A stretch of 64,000 nucleotides of DNA from Hippophae tibetana (GCA_037013495.1 CM072807.1:16805001-16869000); one strand, 5' to 3'. Shown: positions 26,036-39,036, numbered from the stretch's first letter. The notes: a model not told the origin generated them from the letters alone. Numbers and translations: made by a program.

Positions 26036-29000
26036 ATGGAGTTGAATGACCCATTTTGATATTGTACTTGGAGGCAAAATCTTTGATGTTTCGGCCTATA
26101 AATTGTTTTCCATTATCAGTGACAAGTTCTTTGGGAAAACTAAAGTAGCATATTATGTTCTTCCATATGAATCAGATTACCTCTTATTCACTTATTCTTC
26201 TTAGAGGCTCAACCTTGATTCACTTGGTGAAATAATCTATGGAAACTAATAAGAACTTCTTTTGGCCCATCCCTTACGACAAAGGTCCTACTATATCAAG
26301 CCTACATTTGTATAATAGCCACGAGCTAGTTGCACATGTCATCTGTGCTGATGGTATATGGGATAATGGAGTGAATCTTTGACATTTATCACATGTATAG
26401 GTGTGCTTTGTACAATATGCCAACATCACTGGCTAGTAGTAACCTTGTCTCATGATCCATTATGATAGCTTCATCCCACCTAAATGAGAACCACACTCCC
26501 TTTCATGCTCTATTTGAGCACTCTTTGGCTATGTATGGGAGTCCAGGTCCAAGGGTTGTCTTTTTGTATAACTTATCACTTTGTATCATGTATTGTTTGA
26601 CCTTTGACTTGATTTCTTTTACCTTTTTTTATCTTTAGGTAGACTCCCATCTTTGAAGAAACTAAGGATATATGTAAACCATGGAGCGGTAACCTCAAAA
26701 ATGTTTCAACAATTTTTGTTTGCTTCTTCCATACTAGCCTTAACAATAATGATTATTGTGATTAACTTCACGTACAGCAACTAGGGTGGTCAGGGTATCA
26801 ACATGGCTATTGTCACTTTAGTGGTATCTTTTTGAACTCAAAGTTAGCAAAATTTTAGAATTCCTTTTTTGATCATTCTATATACCTTTGCATTCTGCTA
26901 TCTTTGGCTTCAAATGCGCCCAAGTATTAGTTGACTACCAACTATGAATCACTATGTAGTTCAATATTATTTACTCTGAGCTTCTTTAAGGTTGTAACTT
27001 CAAAAATGGCTGCTTCTTTAAGGTCATAACTCCAAAGATGGTTGATTCGTATTCTACAACATTGTTGGTTACTTGGAAGTCCATCCTCACATAATATTTG
27101 AAATAGTTTCCATCATTATCCAATATGACAACCTCCAACCTAGCTCCTTTGAAATTATGAGCACTATTCACACACACTTGTCAAATTTAGGCTTTCTCCA
27201 CCTTCAATGTGCCTTCATTATCGATGGCTTCAAGTGATTTACTAGATTCGACGATAAAATATGTCAAAGCCTAGGCTATATAGAAGACCTGGTATGAACT
27301 TGATGTCATGTTTTCCCAACTCCATTACAATGTGTGCCAACCTTCTTTAACACTTTTTTCAAAAGGCATGATGTGAGTACTACCAATGTGTACGAACCAA
27401 AGTAATGTCGTAGCTTTCATGCTGTCATTTTTAAAGTGAAAGCTATCTCATCAATTGAGTGACAATGGCCTAGATTTTATTTGAATTTACTTCGATCCTA
27501 TAAGTGGAGATAAGATATCCTAAGAACTTTCCTGGTGTGATGCCAAAAACTCACTTTTTTTAGGATTAGGTCTCATATCATACTTCTTGATGACCCCAAA
27601 CACTTCTTCTAGATTTTTAACATGGTCCACATATTGTACAGACTGATCACCATATCATTTATGTATGACTTCATATTTTTCCTAGTTGATCTTAGAACAT
27701 TTTGTTAACCAAACAATGGTAAGTAACCCTATCATTCTTTAAACCAAAGGCATTTGGAACAAAAAGTACCTTCTTCGATGAGGAAAAATGTTTTCTTCTC
27801 ATCTTCTGGATGCATTCTGATCTGATGATAGAAAAATCATCAAACTAAATCTAACAATGGCGTCAACCAACTGATCAATACTTAGTAAAGGAAAGAAATC
27901 TTTTGGATATCAGTCAAAACCTTTGTGTTGGACTTTTCAGAAATGGAACATCTACTCCCTAACTCCTACTACTAGATTGGTGCTCATTCTTAAGGAGTGG
28001 TATTATCCTTCATGACCAACTTGTACAACCTTAACATCATATGTATCAATTGAGCCAACAAAGTAGCCTTTACTCAAGCGATGTTGTGGTGACATGATCT
28101 ATGGTTGCTACGTTGGGGCTACCTCTTTTATAGTGGCAGTGTAACAACTTTTAGATTTTTTCTGGTCACCCCTTATTTCTTTTATACCCTCTTTAGTTGG
28201 GTATTTGATGATTTGGGGGTAAGTTGACGAGATGACTCTCATTTTTTGTATTTAAGGCCTCCCTAATAATGCATTATAGTGAGCAAGTATATCAATCACT
28301 ACAAAATTTGTTATAACAATGGAAACGATTACCATGATTAGCAGCACCATTGTTCCCACAACATATATGGTGCTACTATTGAATCCCACTAAAGGCATGT
28401 CTTTCTTGGTAATTTCACTATCTTTTACCTTTAATACCTACATGGTTATGAGGACTACGAGGTCTATCGAGCTCCTTATATCAACTAAGATCCTACAAAC
28501 ATTTCATGACCCCACTTAAAGTGTGATTACCAGAGGATCTCCATGGGGAGATGATGCTTCATCGTTATTGGTGAAAATTATAGAGGTAGAGAATGATCCT
28601 TCATGTAAATTATAAACACAATAGCCCTATGTACTTCTCATGCATATCTCTTTTGCATATTGTCGGAGGCCCCATCAAGCCCAGGTCCTCTATGTATGGA
28701 GTGTATAGTCCTCACATTGTCATCATTGCACAGATCTACCATATTAGCTGGTGGTGTAGATAATCTCAACATCTCACATTGAGGTTGACGTTCCACCCTT
28801 CTATTAGCATTCCCTACAAGGTCACCCAAGTAACCCATGATAATAAATCCTCTATTTCTTTTTTAAAATTCCTACTATTTTATGTTTTGTGCCCGATGTT
28901 CTTATGGAAGGAGCATCATTTAGAAGTATCTCTTAGAAGTACCCTTATCTTTGGTGGCCATCTGACATTTTGTTTGTTCTCCATCCTCAAAATAACCTAA

Positions 29001-29470
29001 GCCAAGCTTACTTTTAAGGGTGGGCCTCTAAAAGACAAGAATGCTCTACCCCAAGGTCCAGATATTCTAGACTAGTAACCTTATCCTCCGTGATTTAAGG
29101 TAAAGCGTTTATTTCTGTTAGCTACCATTTTATCTAGAAGCATTTTATTTGGACTCATTCTACTTTTCTCTTTTTCTAGGGCAGCTTACACAGCTACCTT
29201 ACCTTTTTTCCAAGTTTGAGTTCTCTCTTAAGGTTGATAAATTCTCTAGCCTTGTCATAAGTCCTCCATGATGTGTGGCATGATCTTCATCAATTTAGAA
29301 AACATGTTTGAACTTCTTAACAAACCCCGTCTAAATGCTTCAATCATTATTGATCTGGGATTATCTGGGATTTTTATCTTCTCTTCTCTAACCTTCCTCA
29401 TGTACTCTTCAATAGACTTTTCATTTCCTTGAGTAATTGAGAAAATATTATGAGACTTCGTCCTCATAGG
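26036..29470 (-). pseudogene. Ty3/gypsy gag-pol remnant
   Basis: Domains run in gypsy order on the minus strand. Gag (29467-29255) contains QGNEKSIEEYMRKVREEKIK. Pre-protease and protease (28838-28450) include GASDNMQKRYA and a protease active site whose DTG is changed (LVDIRSSIDL). The reverse transcriptase thumb and palm (about 27700-27480) contain SYINDMVISL, where the first Asp of the YxDD-type site is Asn, and GKFLGYLISTYRIEVNSNKI. RNase H (27177-26986) contains TNNVVEYESTIFGV. The integrase core (about 26330-26036) contains GLDIVGP, VSIDYFTK and LVTDNGKQFIGRN. Integrase stops exactly where the Athila LTR begins. Stops and catalytic losses show it is dead. Confidence 0.9.
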
Positions 29471-30155
29471 CTTGTTAATTACCTAATTCGTGAATTGTAT
29501 GAAGGAAGTAATAGTAAGAGGTGTTATGTTATTAAACCATTTCTACACACCATCACATAGGATAGCTATAAAGAGCTTACACATTATAGCTTATCTTTTG
29601 TCTTGAGTGAGACTTACTAGGGCCATGGTTGTTTTGAAGTGGAGCACATGAGTCATAGAGTCCTTTTTTCCTTGGTAATTAGGGCATTTAAGAGCACTAA
29701 ACTTAATAGTGGCTCACTATGCTCTATTTCTTAAGAGAAAGGGGACACACATAACTACTCACAATCTCTATCAATGTCCTAGTGAGATTTCCCTTTGTCA
29801 TGTTTTCTATTTGTTTCCTCAAGAGCTTGAAAGAATACTTCTCACAATCTCTTTTCTTCAAGCAATTACTCGTTATTATTCTGAGCTACCTCTTTCTCAA
29901 TTTGAGCAGGTTGTACCTCAGCTTGGGCATTATGATACAAGACACCTTCCACTACATATTCCACTCTACTAGGTTAATTTATCCTTGGTATCAACCTCAT
30001 TTAAGTCTACAACTCGACCTGCTAATGGAGTAGCTTTTATTCAAACATGTAGTGCCTTATTTTCTTGTCTCATTTCCTTGATTTATCTTTTAAACTCGAA
30101 TAGTTATTATGCCAATTATGTGTGGGGATACCAGGTTCATATATTTATTGGACAT
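29471..30155. other. Decayed retrotransposon-like sequence
   Basis: This probably continues the gypsy gag remnant leftwards in its own orientation (RNA-binding or capsid N-terminal part), but no motif is firm. Overlapping plus-strand frames at 29709-30200 have no recognisable domain. Confidence 0.35.
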
Positions 30156-30163
30156 TACATGTA

Positions 30164-31188
30164 TATAGGGGTGTCCAAAAACCAGACTGAATCGGTTTAA
30201 ATCGAAAACCGGTTTGGACCGGACCGAACTGAATAGTTTCGTAAATGAAACGGTTTGATCCGGTCCGTATTAAGTAAAACCAATTTTAAAACGGTCTGGT
30301 CCGATTATAAAAATTATAAACTGATCAGACTAGACCATACCGATTCTATTAAATAATTATTATTTTTATATAAATTGGTCGCGTAAAGGGTTATATATAT
30401 AATTTCTTTTCAAGTTAAGGCGTTAAGTCGTTAACCCTAACCCTAGAAATTCCTCATTTCCTCTACCGCTCTACATTCGGGCTCTGGCCGTCTGCGTCTC
30501 TATGAGCCACTGTCGCCTCTAACAACACCCAACCACCCAGCCATCCTCGCCTCACTTCCACCAGCAGGTAGCCACCTCTCCTCACGTCGCGTCGTGTCAT
30601 GACATTCATGGACGAAAATCACGAAATAGGTATGTGGTCTATTGGTAGTAGTTTTTTTTTCTCAATTAGAATCTAATGCTTGAACAGCTTTTATGAGAGG
30701 ACCAAAGGACTAAGTGCAAAATCTGCAGATTATCTTACAAGAAACCCAACATTTGTTGTGTTTGTATACTGGATTTGTTTCATGTTAACATGTTGGGTCC
30801 ATTATCTGTGTTCATGTGTTGGTAAGTAATTTATAATAATAAGTAATGATGTGAATTTAAATTTATAAAATAATAGTGATAAATGATAATACAATCATGT
30901 TTTTGTCTGTGATTTGTTCGTGCCTATTATGTATTTATATTCGTGTCAAGTTAGAAATTGTGATGATGAATGAGCATCATATTTGATTGTATCCTATTAG
31001 ATTATATCATATTAAACTGGATCATATTTATGTATTATTAATTGTTCAAACCGTTAACCAAACCGTTCGGTTATAACATTTTGGATAGTCAAATGGTCTG
31101 ATCCAGTCTGGTTTGAACTATATGAATGATCCAATTTGGTTAAATTTTGTCTAGGCAAAATCGGACCAGACCAAACTATGAACACCCT
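30164..31188. mobile_element. hAT-like non-autonomous DNA transposon
   Basis: The left end TATAGGGGTGTCCAAAAACC and right end ATGAACACCCT form a short imperfect terminal inverted repeat. They are flanked by identical 8 bp copies of TACATGTA (30156-30163 and 31189-31196), the duplication length expected of hAT elements. Subterminal sequence is full of ACCGG/CCGGT and GGACCGGACCGAAC-type motifs at the left, with GGACCAGACCAAAC at the right, as in plant hAT elements. Inside, 30420-30610 is a G+C-rich stretch with a telobox-like TTAACCCTAACCC at 30431. It resembles the promoter and 5' exon of an autonomous relative, but no transposase catalytic domain is present. Confidence 0.75.
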
Positions 31189-31196
31189 TACATGTA

Positions 31197-31622
31197 CAAT
31201 TACTTAGGAGATACATATCACAACGTATCAAAGGAATATAATAATAAATTAATAAACTAATCTAAGCTTGGCCACATTGTGAGACCGAGTTTGTGGTCGA
31301 AACTTAGATGTTTTAGACTTGTGAGTAAGGCTACAATTCAAAGCTTCACAAAGTTTATTAAAAAAAAGCCTTATTGAATCACTAATGACTAATGTAGAAA
31401 AAATAAATTTAAGTTTATAACATAATTTTTTCATATATGTATAGGATGAATATTTTTTTAAAAAACATAGTTATAAAAAAAAAATTATAACTTGATAAAC
31501 TTATGCTTAATGCATATTCATAAATATGCTACACATATATTTGTATTTTTTATAAGGTGATAAATATTTTTTTTGAAGAAATTAAAAATAAAATTAGTTG
31601 AATAACTATGCTATATATAAAA
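31197..31622. other. Intergenic spacer between two DNA transposons
   Basis: No gene or repeat was recognised. Confidence 0.4.
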
Positions 31623-32601
31623 GGAGTAAACATATTTTTATACCATCAAATTGTAAAAATTGTTACAAATATATTATTGAACATTCATTTGTTATTTTTA
31701 TACCATCAAACTTTCAACTTGTTACAAATATATCATATGTGATTAACTTTAACAAAAGTTAACATTTAAATGTACGTAAAGCCCTAAATATCTCTCACCC
31801 TCCCTCCCATCCTCTCATTCACTCAAACCAACCAACCACATTCTCGTGCCTCTATGCACTCGCCACCACCCAGTCAATCACCTACCCATCAACCAAATCT
31901 CGTAAAGGCATTCGTATAAAAACCTCCTCCTCACGAAGCTAACAAAATAACAAAAAATCATAACAAATAAACCATGGCTTCTCGTTGTCAATATGGTTTT
32001 TCGAGCAAAATATTCACTTCATGAACTAATGACAATCTTGAAAGAAGATTTTGGGGTTGTTATAGCTACGAATAAGTAAATTATTTTAATTTTTGTTTTA
32101 TTTATAGGGTTGAATTCTACTAAATACACATAGATTTAGTGTTTTTTATTCTATTAGTATTTTCTAAAAATGTTTGAAAATGTAATTGTTTTTCTTCTTT
32201 AATTACATTTTATCGGATTTTGTGTTGTTTTGTTGGCTCACGAGGAGGAGTTTTTTCGTTATTTTGTTGATTTCTTGAGGAGGAGGATTTTAGATGGATG
32301 GCTTCGCGATGCTGAATCGATGGATGGGTGATTGGTTGGGGATGGTGGCTGGCAAGGGCGTGGTCTGACGAAGGAGTAGAGGCACGAGAATAAAGTTAGT
32401 TGATTGGAGTGTGTGGAAGGATGTGAGAAAGATTGAGAGATATTTAAAATTTTACACACATCAAACGTTAACTCTTATTAAAGTTAACCAATATTGATAT
32501 ATTTATAACAAGTTGAAAATTCAATGGTATAAAAATAACAAATAAAATTTCTATAATATATTTACAATAATTTTATAGTTTAATGAAAATCTATTTACTC
32601 C
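31623..32601. mobile_element. Foldback element with very long terminal inverted repeats (MULE-like)
   Basis: The left arm (31623 to about 31951) and right arm (32601 back to about 32258) are inverted copies along roughly 330 bp. Matching blocks are GGAGTAAA at both outer ends, TTTGTTATTTTTATACCAT, TCAACTTGTTA, TTCTCGTGCCTCTA, AATCACC and CCTCCTCCTCA with AACAAAATAAC. A central segment of about 300 bp has no transposase. Long inverted repeats without coding sequence fit non-autonomous Mutator-like or foldback elements. The flanks do not show a clear 9 bp duplication, so the superfamily is inferred. Confidence 0.8.
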
Positions 32602-33960
32602 GTATAAATTAAAGTGAAAAAATATCATTCAATAGTTACGTGATATGTAATTATAAAAATTTGTAATTAATTAAATTATATTATTTAAATTGATTTGATG
32701 GTTTATTGTTAAATTAAAAATAAAAATTATTAAGTGTTGAATTCAAAACCTGTATGATTTTGATTCTAAATAAGACTTCTTTTACTATTTGAAGTAACAA
32801 TTTTGAATGGCTTTAATTATTATTTTATCTATAAAATTAAATTATTTAATATAAAAACCTAAAAAAGTAGGGTATCTAAAAAGTATCAAAATCTTATAAT
32901 TGTGTTCACTTTTTTCCATCACAAATGCTATATTTATTTAGATATATGATTTGTTCGAATAAACAGAAAACGATTTGGTAAGTTTTCTAAATTAAAAACA
33001 TCAATTACCATTGTTCTTGTTATTTTATTTTTTTCTTGAATTTTTTTGGAGAGTTTGTAAAATTTAATTATATGCAATTATTACATAAATATAAATACAT
33101 ATTTATAATTTCCTATGTTTATTTTAAAACCTATTAATTATGCACAATATACTAATATTATTTCAATGGCTCAAATCGGGGAAAGGAATGAAAATGCTCT
33201 TGGCTCGACATCGTTTTTTTTGTTTCACTAGAACTCTCATTTTAGTTTTTTGGGGGGATTGTGGTGTAAATGGTACATGATGGAGCTCGAGTAGAAAGCA
33301 TTTATTCATTTCTTTGAGTCAAGAATCTAGGGTTAGTATCAATCAATAAATTTGACCAACTTCGTAAGTATATTTTTCAGATATAAATTGAAAGGTTCCA
33401 ATTCAAGCAAGTTTCAAACAGCTTTTGGGGAATTGGTAAAACTCTTTCGATTCAAAAATCGGGGAAAAAGAAAAAAAGTAAAAGTAAAAGAGGCGTTAAT
33501 GTTATCAAATTTTTAAATTTAAATTTAAAAATAATTCGTAAACCCAAGACATAATAAATTCAAATAAAAACATACCTGAAATTAATAATTAGAAAAAATT
33601 TAATAAATATACTTGTTTAAATTATTTATATAAAAATAATTTCTAAAATAAATATTAAAATTAATAATTGAAACTAATTGATTAAATATATTTATTCAAA
33701 TTATTTATATGAATCTCACGGGTGAACTAACTTCAAAAACCCTTCGGAATTATCTAAAGTCACAAGAAAAATAAAAAAAAAATTGAGTGAAGCGAATAGT
33801 GACGTACAAAAGGGTGTTTACGTAATTAGAGAAATAAACCAGATTTTATTTCTGCGAGCTTGTCTACTCCTCGGCCTTTCTAACCATTTTTTGCCACGCA
33901 AATCCTGTTTCTGGTCTCTCTCACATAATCTTGTTGCGCTGTTTACAAAAAAACTAACTT
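32602..33960. other. Intergenic sequence and glycerate kinase promoter region
   Basis: AT-rich, with no gene recognised. A frame at 33783-33980 overlaps the kinase start out of frame and is not supported. The last 200 bp before 33974 presumably hold the promoter and 5' untranslated region, including a GAGAGAGAGAAAA just before the ATG. Confidence 0.45.
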
Positions 33961-33973
33961 TAGAGAGAGAAAA

Positions 33974-36900
33974 ATGGTGACTTTGAATCCCTTATCTAAG
34001 CCATGGCCACCGATTTCTTCGTTATTTTATTCCAACTGTAATTACAATAATAATGATAATAATAATCATAGGAATTTCAATTTACATTGTTTTTCTAGTT
34101 CTAAACACATAGATGTTTTCTCTTCTCTTTATGCACCTACTCACAAGTCAAACCTATCTTACAAGACATCTCTTATGCCTAACCATTCCTCAAAATCGAC
34201 AGGTAAAATTTCTTCTCTAATTTGCTTCAATATTCATTTACTTAATGTCTCTGCTTTGCTTTTAATGTGTGTTTGACTGTTTGCATTTGATTCTTGTTGT
34301 TTCCGTGTTTTCAAATTTTTCGGTTTTTTTAGAGGAAGTAAAAGTAAAATTAATTTAGCTTGAATATATTGATGTGTTAATATTTGAAATCCAGATACAA
34401 AGCTTTTAAATGAATATTTGAACCAAGCTTTTAAATCAATATTGGCTATTCCCTTATTTTTACATTTGTTTTTAGTAATTACATTACTTACATACCCGAA
34501 CTCAAAATCGTACATTTTATATGAATTTCATATCGTAAAATCATAACTTGTTGGCCCCTTTTTCTTACAGTTAGATGACTATTTTGCGAAGAATTGCATT
34601 CTAATTAAGCTAATTGTGATTTTAACATGTTATACTCCCTATAAAATATGCGTTTTCGTTAATTTGGTGATGCTTTTTGGACATGAGAAGACTAGTGCAC
34701 ATACCAAATTTGGTTCTATGAATAAAAAGGAATATTCAATTTATGGATAACATTTCATATAACTAGCTCAATTTGTTCATTACGCTTGTAACAATCTTAA
34801 AAAAAAAATTGAACAAAACATAAGAAAATAGCATATAAGTTTTTGAAAGAGTTTTATGTTGAAAAAATATTTTAAAAAAAAAACTAGTAAATTTAGGTAG
34901 ATTTTACTTCTAATAAGTTATATTTTGTGTTCGACTTAGTCCAAACATGAGTCTTTTTAAGGACTCCGAACAAATGAATAAACCCATGCATGCCAATATA
35001 TCATTTATGATCACTCTTAATCATCTTAGAAAAGAGTCAAAGTTTATATAAATCCTGTAATTTATTAAAATGTACATTTTAATATTATATTGTTTAATGT
35101 ATATATTTAGGGTTTTATAATTTATCAAAATATATACTTTAATCCTTTATTTTAAGGTATATATTAAGGGAGATATAATTTTTTTTAAATTCCAATAAAC
35201 ACCGAATAGTTCTTTTTAAAGAGTAAATTTGGAATTTTTAAAAAATAAAACACAAAAAGTAATTTAAAAATACAAAATTTTAAAAAAGTAAAAAATCAAT
35301 TTTTGAAAAAAAAAACATATTCAATTTATATTTGAAATTAAAAATTGAATATCACATAATCTATCTAGAATTTCTTTTTCAATTAAAAGTGGTGCATATT
35401 ATGGCTGTTTCTTAATTCCGTAATCCTTGCAATATATTGAGTAATGGTTGAGTCATACCATCAAGTTCTGATCCAAATTGAACAAGGATGGCCACTTTGC
35501 AATATTATGCCAATTCAAGTTTTAAACTACCGCATACTTGTTTGATAGCTTTCAACTGAGCGTATATATCATTTTTTTTGTTTTCAAAATTCTAATTTAT
35601 TAGACTTTTGCATTTTTAAAGTAATAAGGAATTTTTTTCATTTCAAATATAATTTTTTTTATTTTTGTATTTTAAAAAAAAATTAATATCCATTTTTATT
35701 AAAAAAAATAGAAATTTTGCTACAAACCAAAATTGTTTAATCATGAGTTCACTTAGGTAGTTTCATTTTGGTTTGTATCTGAATATTGTTAAGTCACAAG
35801 AATTGATTTTCTATATACATGGAACCATTACAGGTAGTGGAATTTCATGGATACAAAACAATTCCATTTTTCAAAGTGCTTATGCCAGCAGTGGTTTTAG
35901 AGAGGGTCCTATTTATTCTGTATTTCCTACAAAACCTGCTCAAGTTTCCTCTGTACAGGACCTTTATCAGTTTATATGCTCAGGTCCTTTAATAAACAAG
36001 TTGGGTTTGACACCAAAGTCGATAGCCGAGTCTATTGACAAATGGCTAGCATATGGCTTGCATCTTTGTCGATTGTTTCAGCTTAATGAGTTGTACCTTA
36101 CAGAACCTGAGAAAGCCAGGCTTTATTACTACTATATACCAGTATTTCTATGGTGTGAAGATCAAATTTTGCAGCACCAATCCAAGTGTAAAGAGCGGGA
36201 GGATATACCTCCTCTATTGGTATGTTTATACTCTTCTCGAAGTTGCATCTCTTGTCTCTTTCTCTAAACTTTAATTTAGGGTTTGTTTTATAAAAAATAT
36301 GTTTTCAATTTCTAGTTTTTAAACCCAAGTTTTCAAAATGAATATTATTTAGTAATTAATTATATTTTGACGTTTAAAATCAAATTGGAATTCAATTCAA
36401 TTTTTACCTACTTTTTACTCTTTTTATAACTTATAAAAAAAAATTTGAAAACCATATTCTAAGTTCATTAGTTAACTTTACTTCTTCTTTGTTACAGCTT
36501 AAGAAGGATTGAAAGAAGAAAACAGAACCTTTTTACCAAAAGAGTTTTTTTTTAGTGAATTAAAAAAACAGAAAATTAATTTCAAACACAAGAAAATAAA
36601 GCTGGTTACAAAACAAGCCTTCAGTTTCTGTATTGGATTTTGTTTTGGAAGCACATATCCATTGAAAAATTGTAATGTCTACATGATGAGCATACAATTT
36701 TCCAATGGTTTACTACAATGAAGGATCATGCCTGCAAATACTAATCTCTTAGGGTTCGTTTTGTAAAGAAATCTATTTTTAAGTTTTGTTTTCTTGTGTT
36801 TGAAACCAATTTTCTGATTTCTAATTCATTTAGAACAAAAAAACAAAAACATGTTTGATAAAAAGTTTTTTTTTAATTCTCTGTTAAGTATTTGCTAACT

Positions 36901-39036
36901 ATTGAAAGGAAAGTGAACTTTTAATATTGTTTTCAAAAACAATTAAAAAATGTATGTAAAAGTGGAACTGAGTTCTAACATAATTTTGAAGTTGAAAATA
37001 GAATTTATTATCAAATAACACTTGTTTTAAAAACTTGGGTTCAAGGAAATTGAAAACAGAATTGGTTACAAAACATGCCCTTAGGACGTCAATTTATCTT
37101 TCGATGTTAAAAATTATGAATGCAATGCAGATTGGATTTAGTGCACCACAAGGTTGTGGCAAAACTACACTTGTCTTTGCTCTGGATTATCTTTTTCGTG
37201 TTACTGGGAGGTAAGGTCTAGAGCTAAGGTCTAGAGCAATGGTTTACAATTCAAGGTTAGGTAAACATAGAGAACTTGGCATTGCTGATATAGTCTCAAA
37301 TCTCAGGAAGTCTGCTACAATATCCATTGATGATTTCTATTTAACAGCAGAGGGTCAGGTAATATTTTTAGGTAGTTGCATTTTTCTTATTTTATTTTTT
37401 TGTGATTTTATTTTCTGATGTTTTACTGCATTTATTATAGGCCAAACTAAGGGATCAAAATCCTGGAAATGCACTTCTAGAGGTAGGAACCTGCTCATTT
37501 CTCATCTAGTACTCAATTGGGTACAGGAAAGAAGTTTATCTGCGACTTGTCGAGTGCTTTTGTTAAGTGCATGTTTTGTAACCAATTTTATTTTTAAGTC
37601 CTAGCTTTTGAACCCAAGTTCACAAAATGTGTCTTGTTTGATAACTAATTCCATTTTCAAGTTTAAAATTAAGTTGGAATTCAGTTTCATTTTGACTCAC
37701 TTCTTTTGGTTTTTTGAAACTTTAAAAGAAAAAAGTTTTGAAAACTATATTTAAAGTTCATTTTTCCTTTCATTAGCTAACTTAACTTCTTCTTGTTGTG
37801 ATTTAAGAGGGAATGAAAGAAGAAAACAGAACATTTTATCAAACTAGTTTTTATCCCTCTAAATGAATTAGAAAACATAAAACTAATTTTAAACACGAGA
37901 AAACAAAACTTAAAAACAATAATCGTTATAAAACTAATAGATCTGCTCTAAATAGTTCCATGTTTTGTCGATTGATTTTAGTTGCGTGGAAATGCTGGAA
38001 GTCATGATCTTCCATTGTCTGTTGAAACACTAACAAATCTGCTCAAACTGACTAAAGAAGGTTAGTCTCCATCATTTCCCTTTGCATTTATGTGCAATAT
38101 TTTCCCTCTTTTTCTTATATTTTGACTAAGAAGTGTCCAGGCATGAGGATGAAGCTTCCACGTTATGATAAGGTGAGAACAAAAGAATTAGAATGTTTAT
38201 AGTTTTTTTTTAGGTTTTTGAGTATAAAATGCTGACAATCACTTGTTCCCTTTTGCAGTCTGCATACAATGGGAAAGGTGACAGGACTGATCCTTCAACA
38301 TGGCCAGAGATTGAAGGGCCACTTACGGTATGATAATTTGAACTTTTTAACAAAAAATTGTACTTTTTGCTAGTATATGGCTCACTATATGTTTAAATGT
38401 ACAACATATATGTCATTACACATATCTAGTTGTACTAGTTTTGAAAATGTTGTATTTAGTAATTTTATGCCTTGGTTTGTCATTCAGGTTGTTCTATTTG
38501 AAGGCTGGATGCTTGGGTTCAAACCTCTTCCTCTTGAAGTTGTCAAAGCTGTTGATCCACAGCTCGAGACGGTGAATAAAAACCTCGAAGCTTATTATGA
38601 TGCATGGTACAAATTCATAAATGCATGGATAGTCATCAAGATTAAGGATCCAAATTATGTGTACCAGTGGCGTTTACAGGTTGGTTTTCATAATAATTTT
38701 TTATCTGTCAACCAATTTTTTATGTTATCATTTCAAAACCTTGTGTGATGATTGTTGTGGGAAATTGCAGGCTGAAATTGCTATGAAGAATGCAGGCAAA
38801 CCTGGAATGTCAGATGAAGAGGTATGTTTTTATACATTTATTTCTGATAGCATTACAATGCCTTCATACAAAATTGTCATTTTATTTTGCAGATAAAGGA
38901 TTTTGTTTCGCGTTACCTGCCGGCATACAATGCTTACCTTCCTACTCTTTATTCTGAGGGACCAAGTGGATCGGATTCGGAGCATTTCTTTGTGATTGAA
39001 ATCGATGAAAGGAGAAATCCCATTCTTGGCAACTAA
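33974..39036 (+). CDS. GLYK: D-glycerate 3-kinase, chloroplastic
   Basis: This phosphorylates D-glycerate to 3-phosphoglycerate in the chloroplast stroma, the final step of photorespiration. Eleven exons join by eye: 33974-34202, 35834-36219, 37131-37210, 37307-37358, 37441-37482, 37982-38060, 38141-38172, 38259-38327, 38488-38679, 38771-38821, 38893-39036. They sum to 1356 nt, 451 aa, near the usual 450-460. The first about 75 aa, rich in Ser and Asn, look like a transit peptide. The P-loop APQGCGKTT is at about aa 210, and SIDDFYLTAEGQ, the acid-rich substrate region, follows. Later conserved blocks are VVLFEGWMLGFKPLP and YLPTLYSEGPSG, ending DERRNPILGN. No disabling change was seen. Introns 2 and 5 carry MITE copies. 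The role comes from the family. Confidence 0.95.
36276..36622. mobile_element. Tourist-like MITE copy A in GLYK intron 2
   Basis: The copy starts TAGGGTTTGTTTTATAA and ends GGTTACAAAACAAGCC, giving terminal inverted repeats. It shares internal blocks with copy C (AAACCCAAGTT, AAATTGGAATTCAATT-like, GAAAGAAGAAAACAGAAC). It lies inside the intron between exons 2 and 3. Confidence 0.75.
36750..37086. mobile_element. Tourist-like MITE copy B in GLYK intron 2 (inverted)
   Basis: The copy is TTA-flanked: TTA GGGTTCGTTTTGTAA at the left, and TTACAAAACATGCCC TTA at the right. Those ends form a 15 bp imperfect inverted repeat with a 3 bp TTA duplication, as in PIF/Harbinger-derived Tourist elements. 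Relative to copies A and C it is inverted (AAACTTGGGTTCAAGGAAAT near its right end). Confidence 0.75.
37566..37938. mobile_element. Tourist-like MITE copy C in GLYK intron 5
   Basis: This copy starts TGCATGTTTTGTAACCAATT and keeps most internal blocks of copy A. Its right end (ATCGTTATAAAACTAATAG) has diverged. It occupies most of the intron between exons 5 and 6. Confidence 0.7.

Noticed and set aside
29709..30200. Three overlapping plus-strand frames
   Set aside because: They are antisense to decayed gypsy sequence, with no recognisable domain.
32259..32459. 66-codon Ser/Pro-rich minus-strand frame
   Set aside because: It falls within the right arm of the foldback element.
33783..33980. 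Frame just before GLYK as an alternative start or upstream gene
   Set aside because: It is out of frame with GLYK exon 1 and has no conserved residues. The 33974 start fits the protein length and transit peptide.
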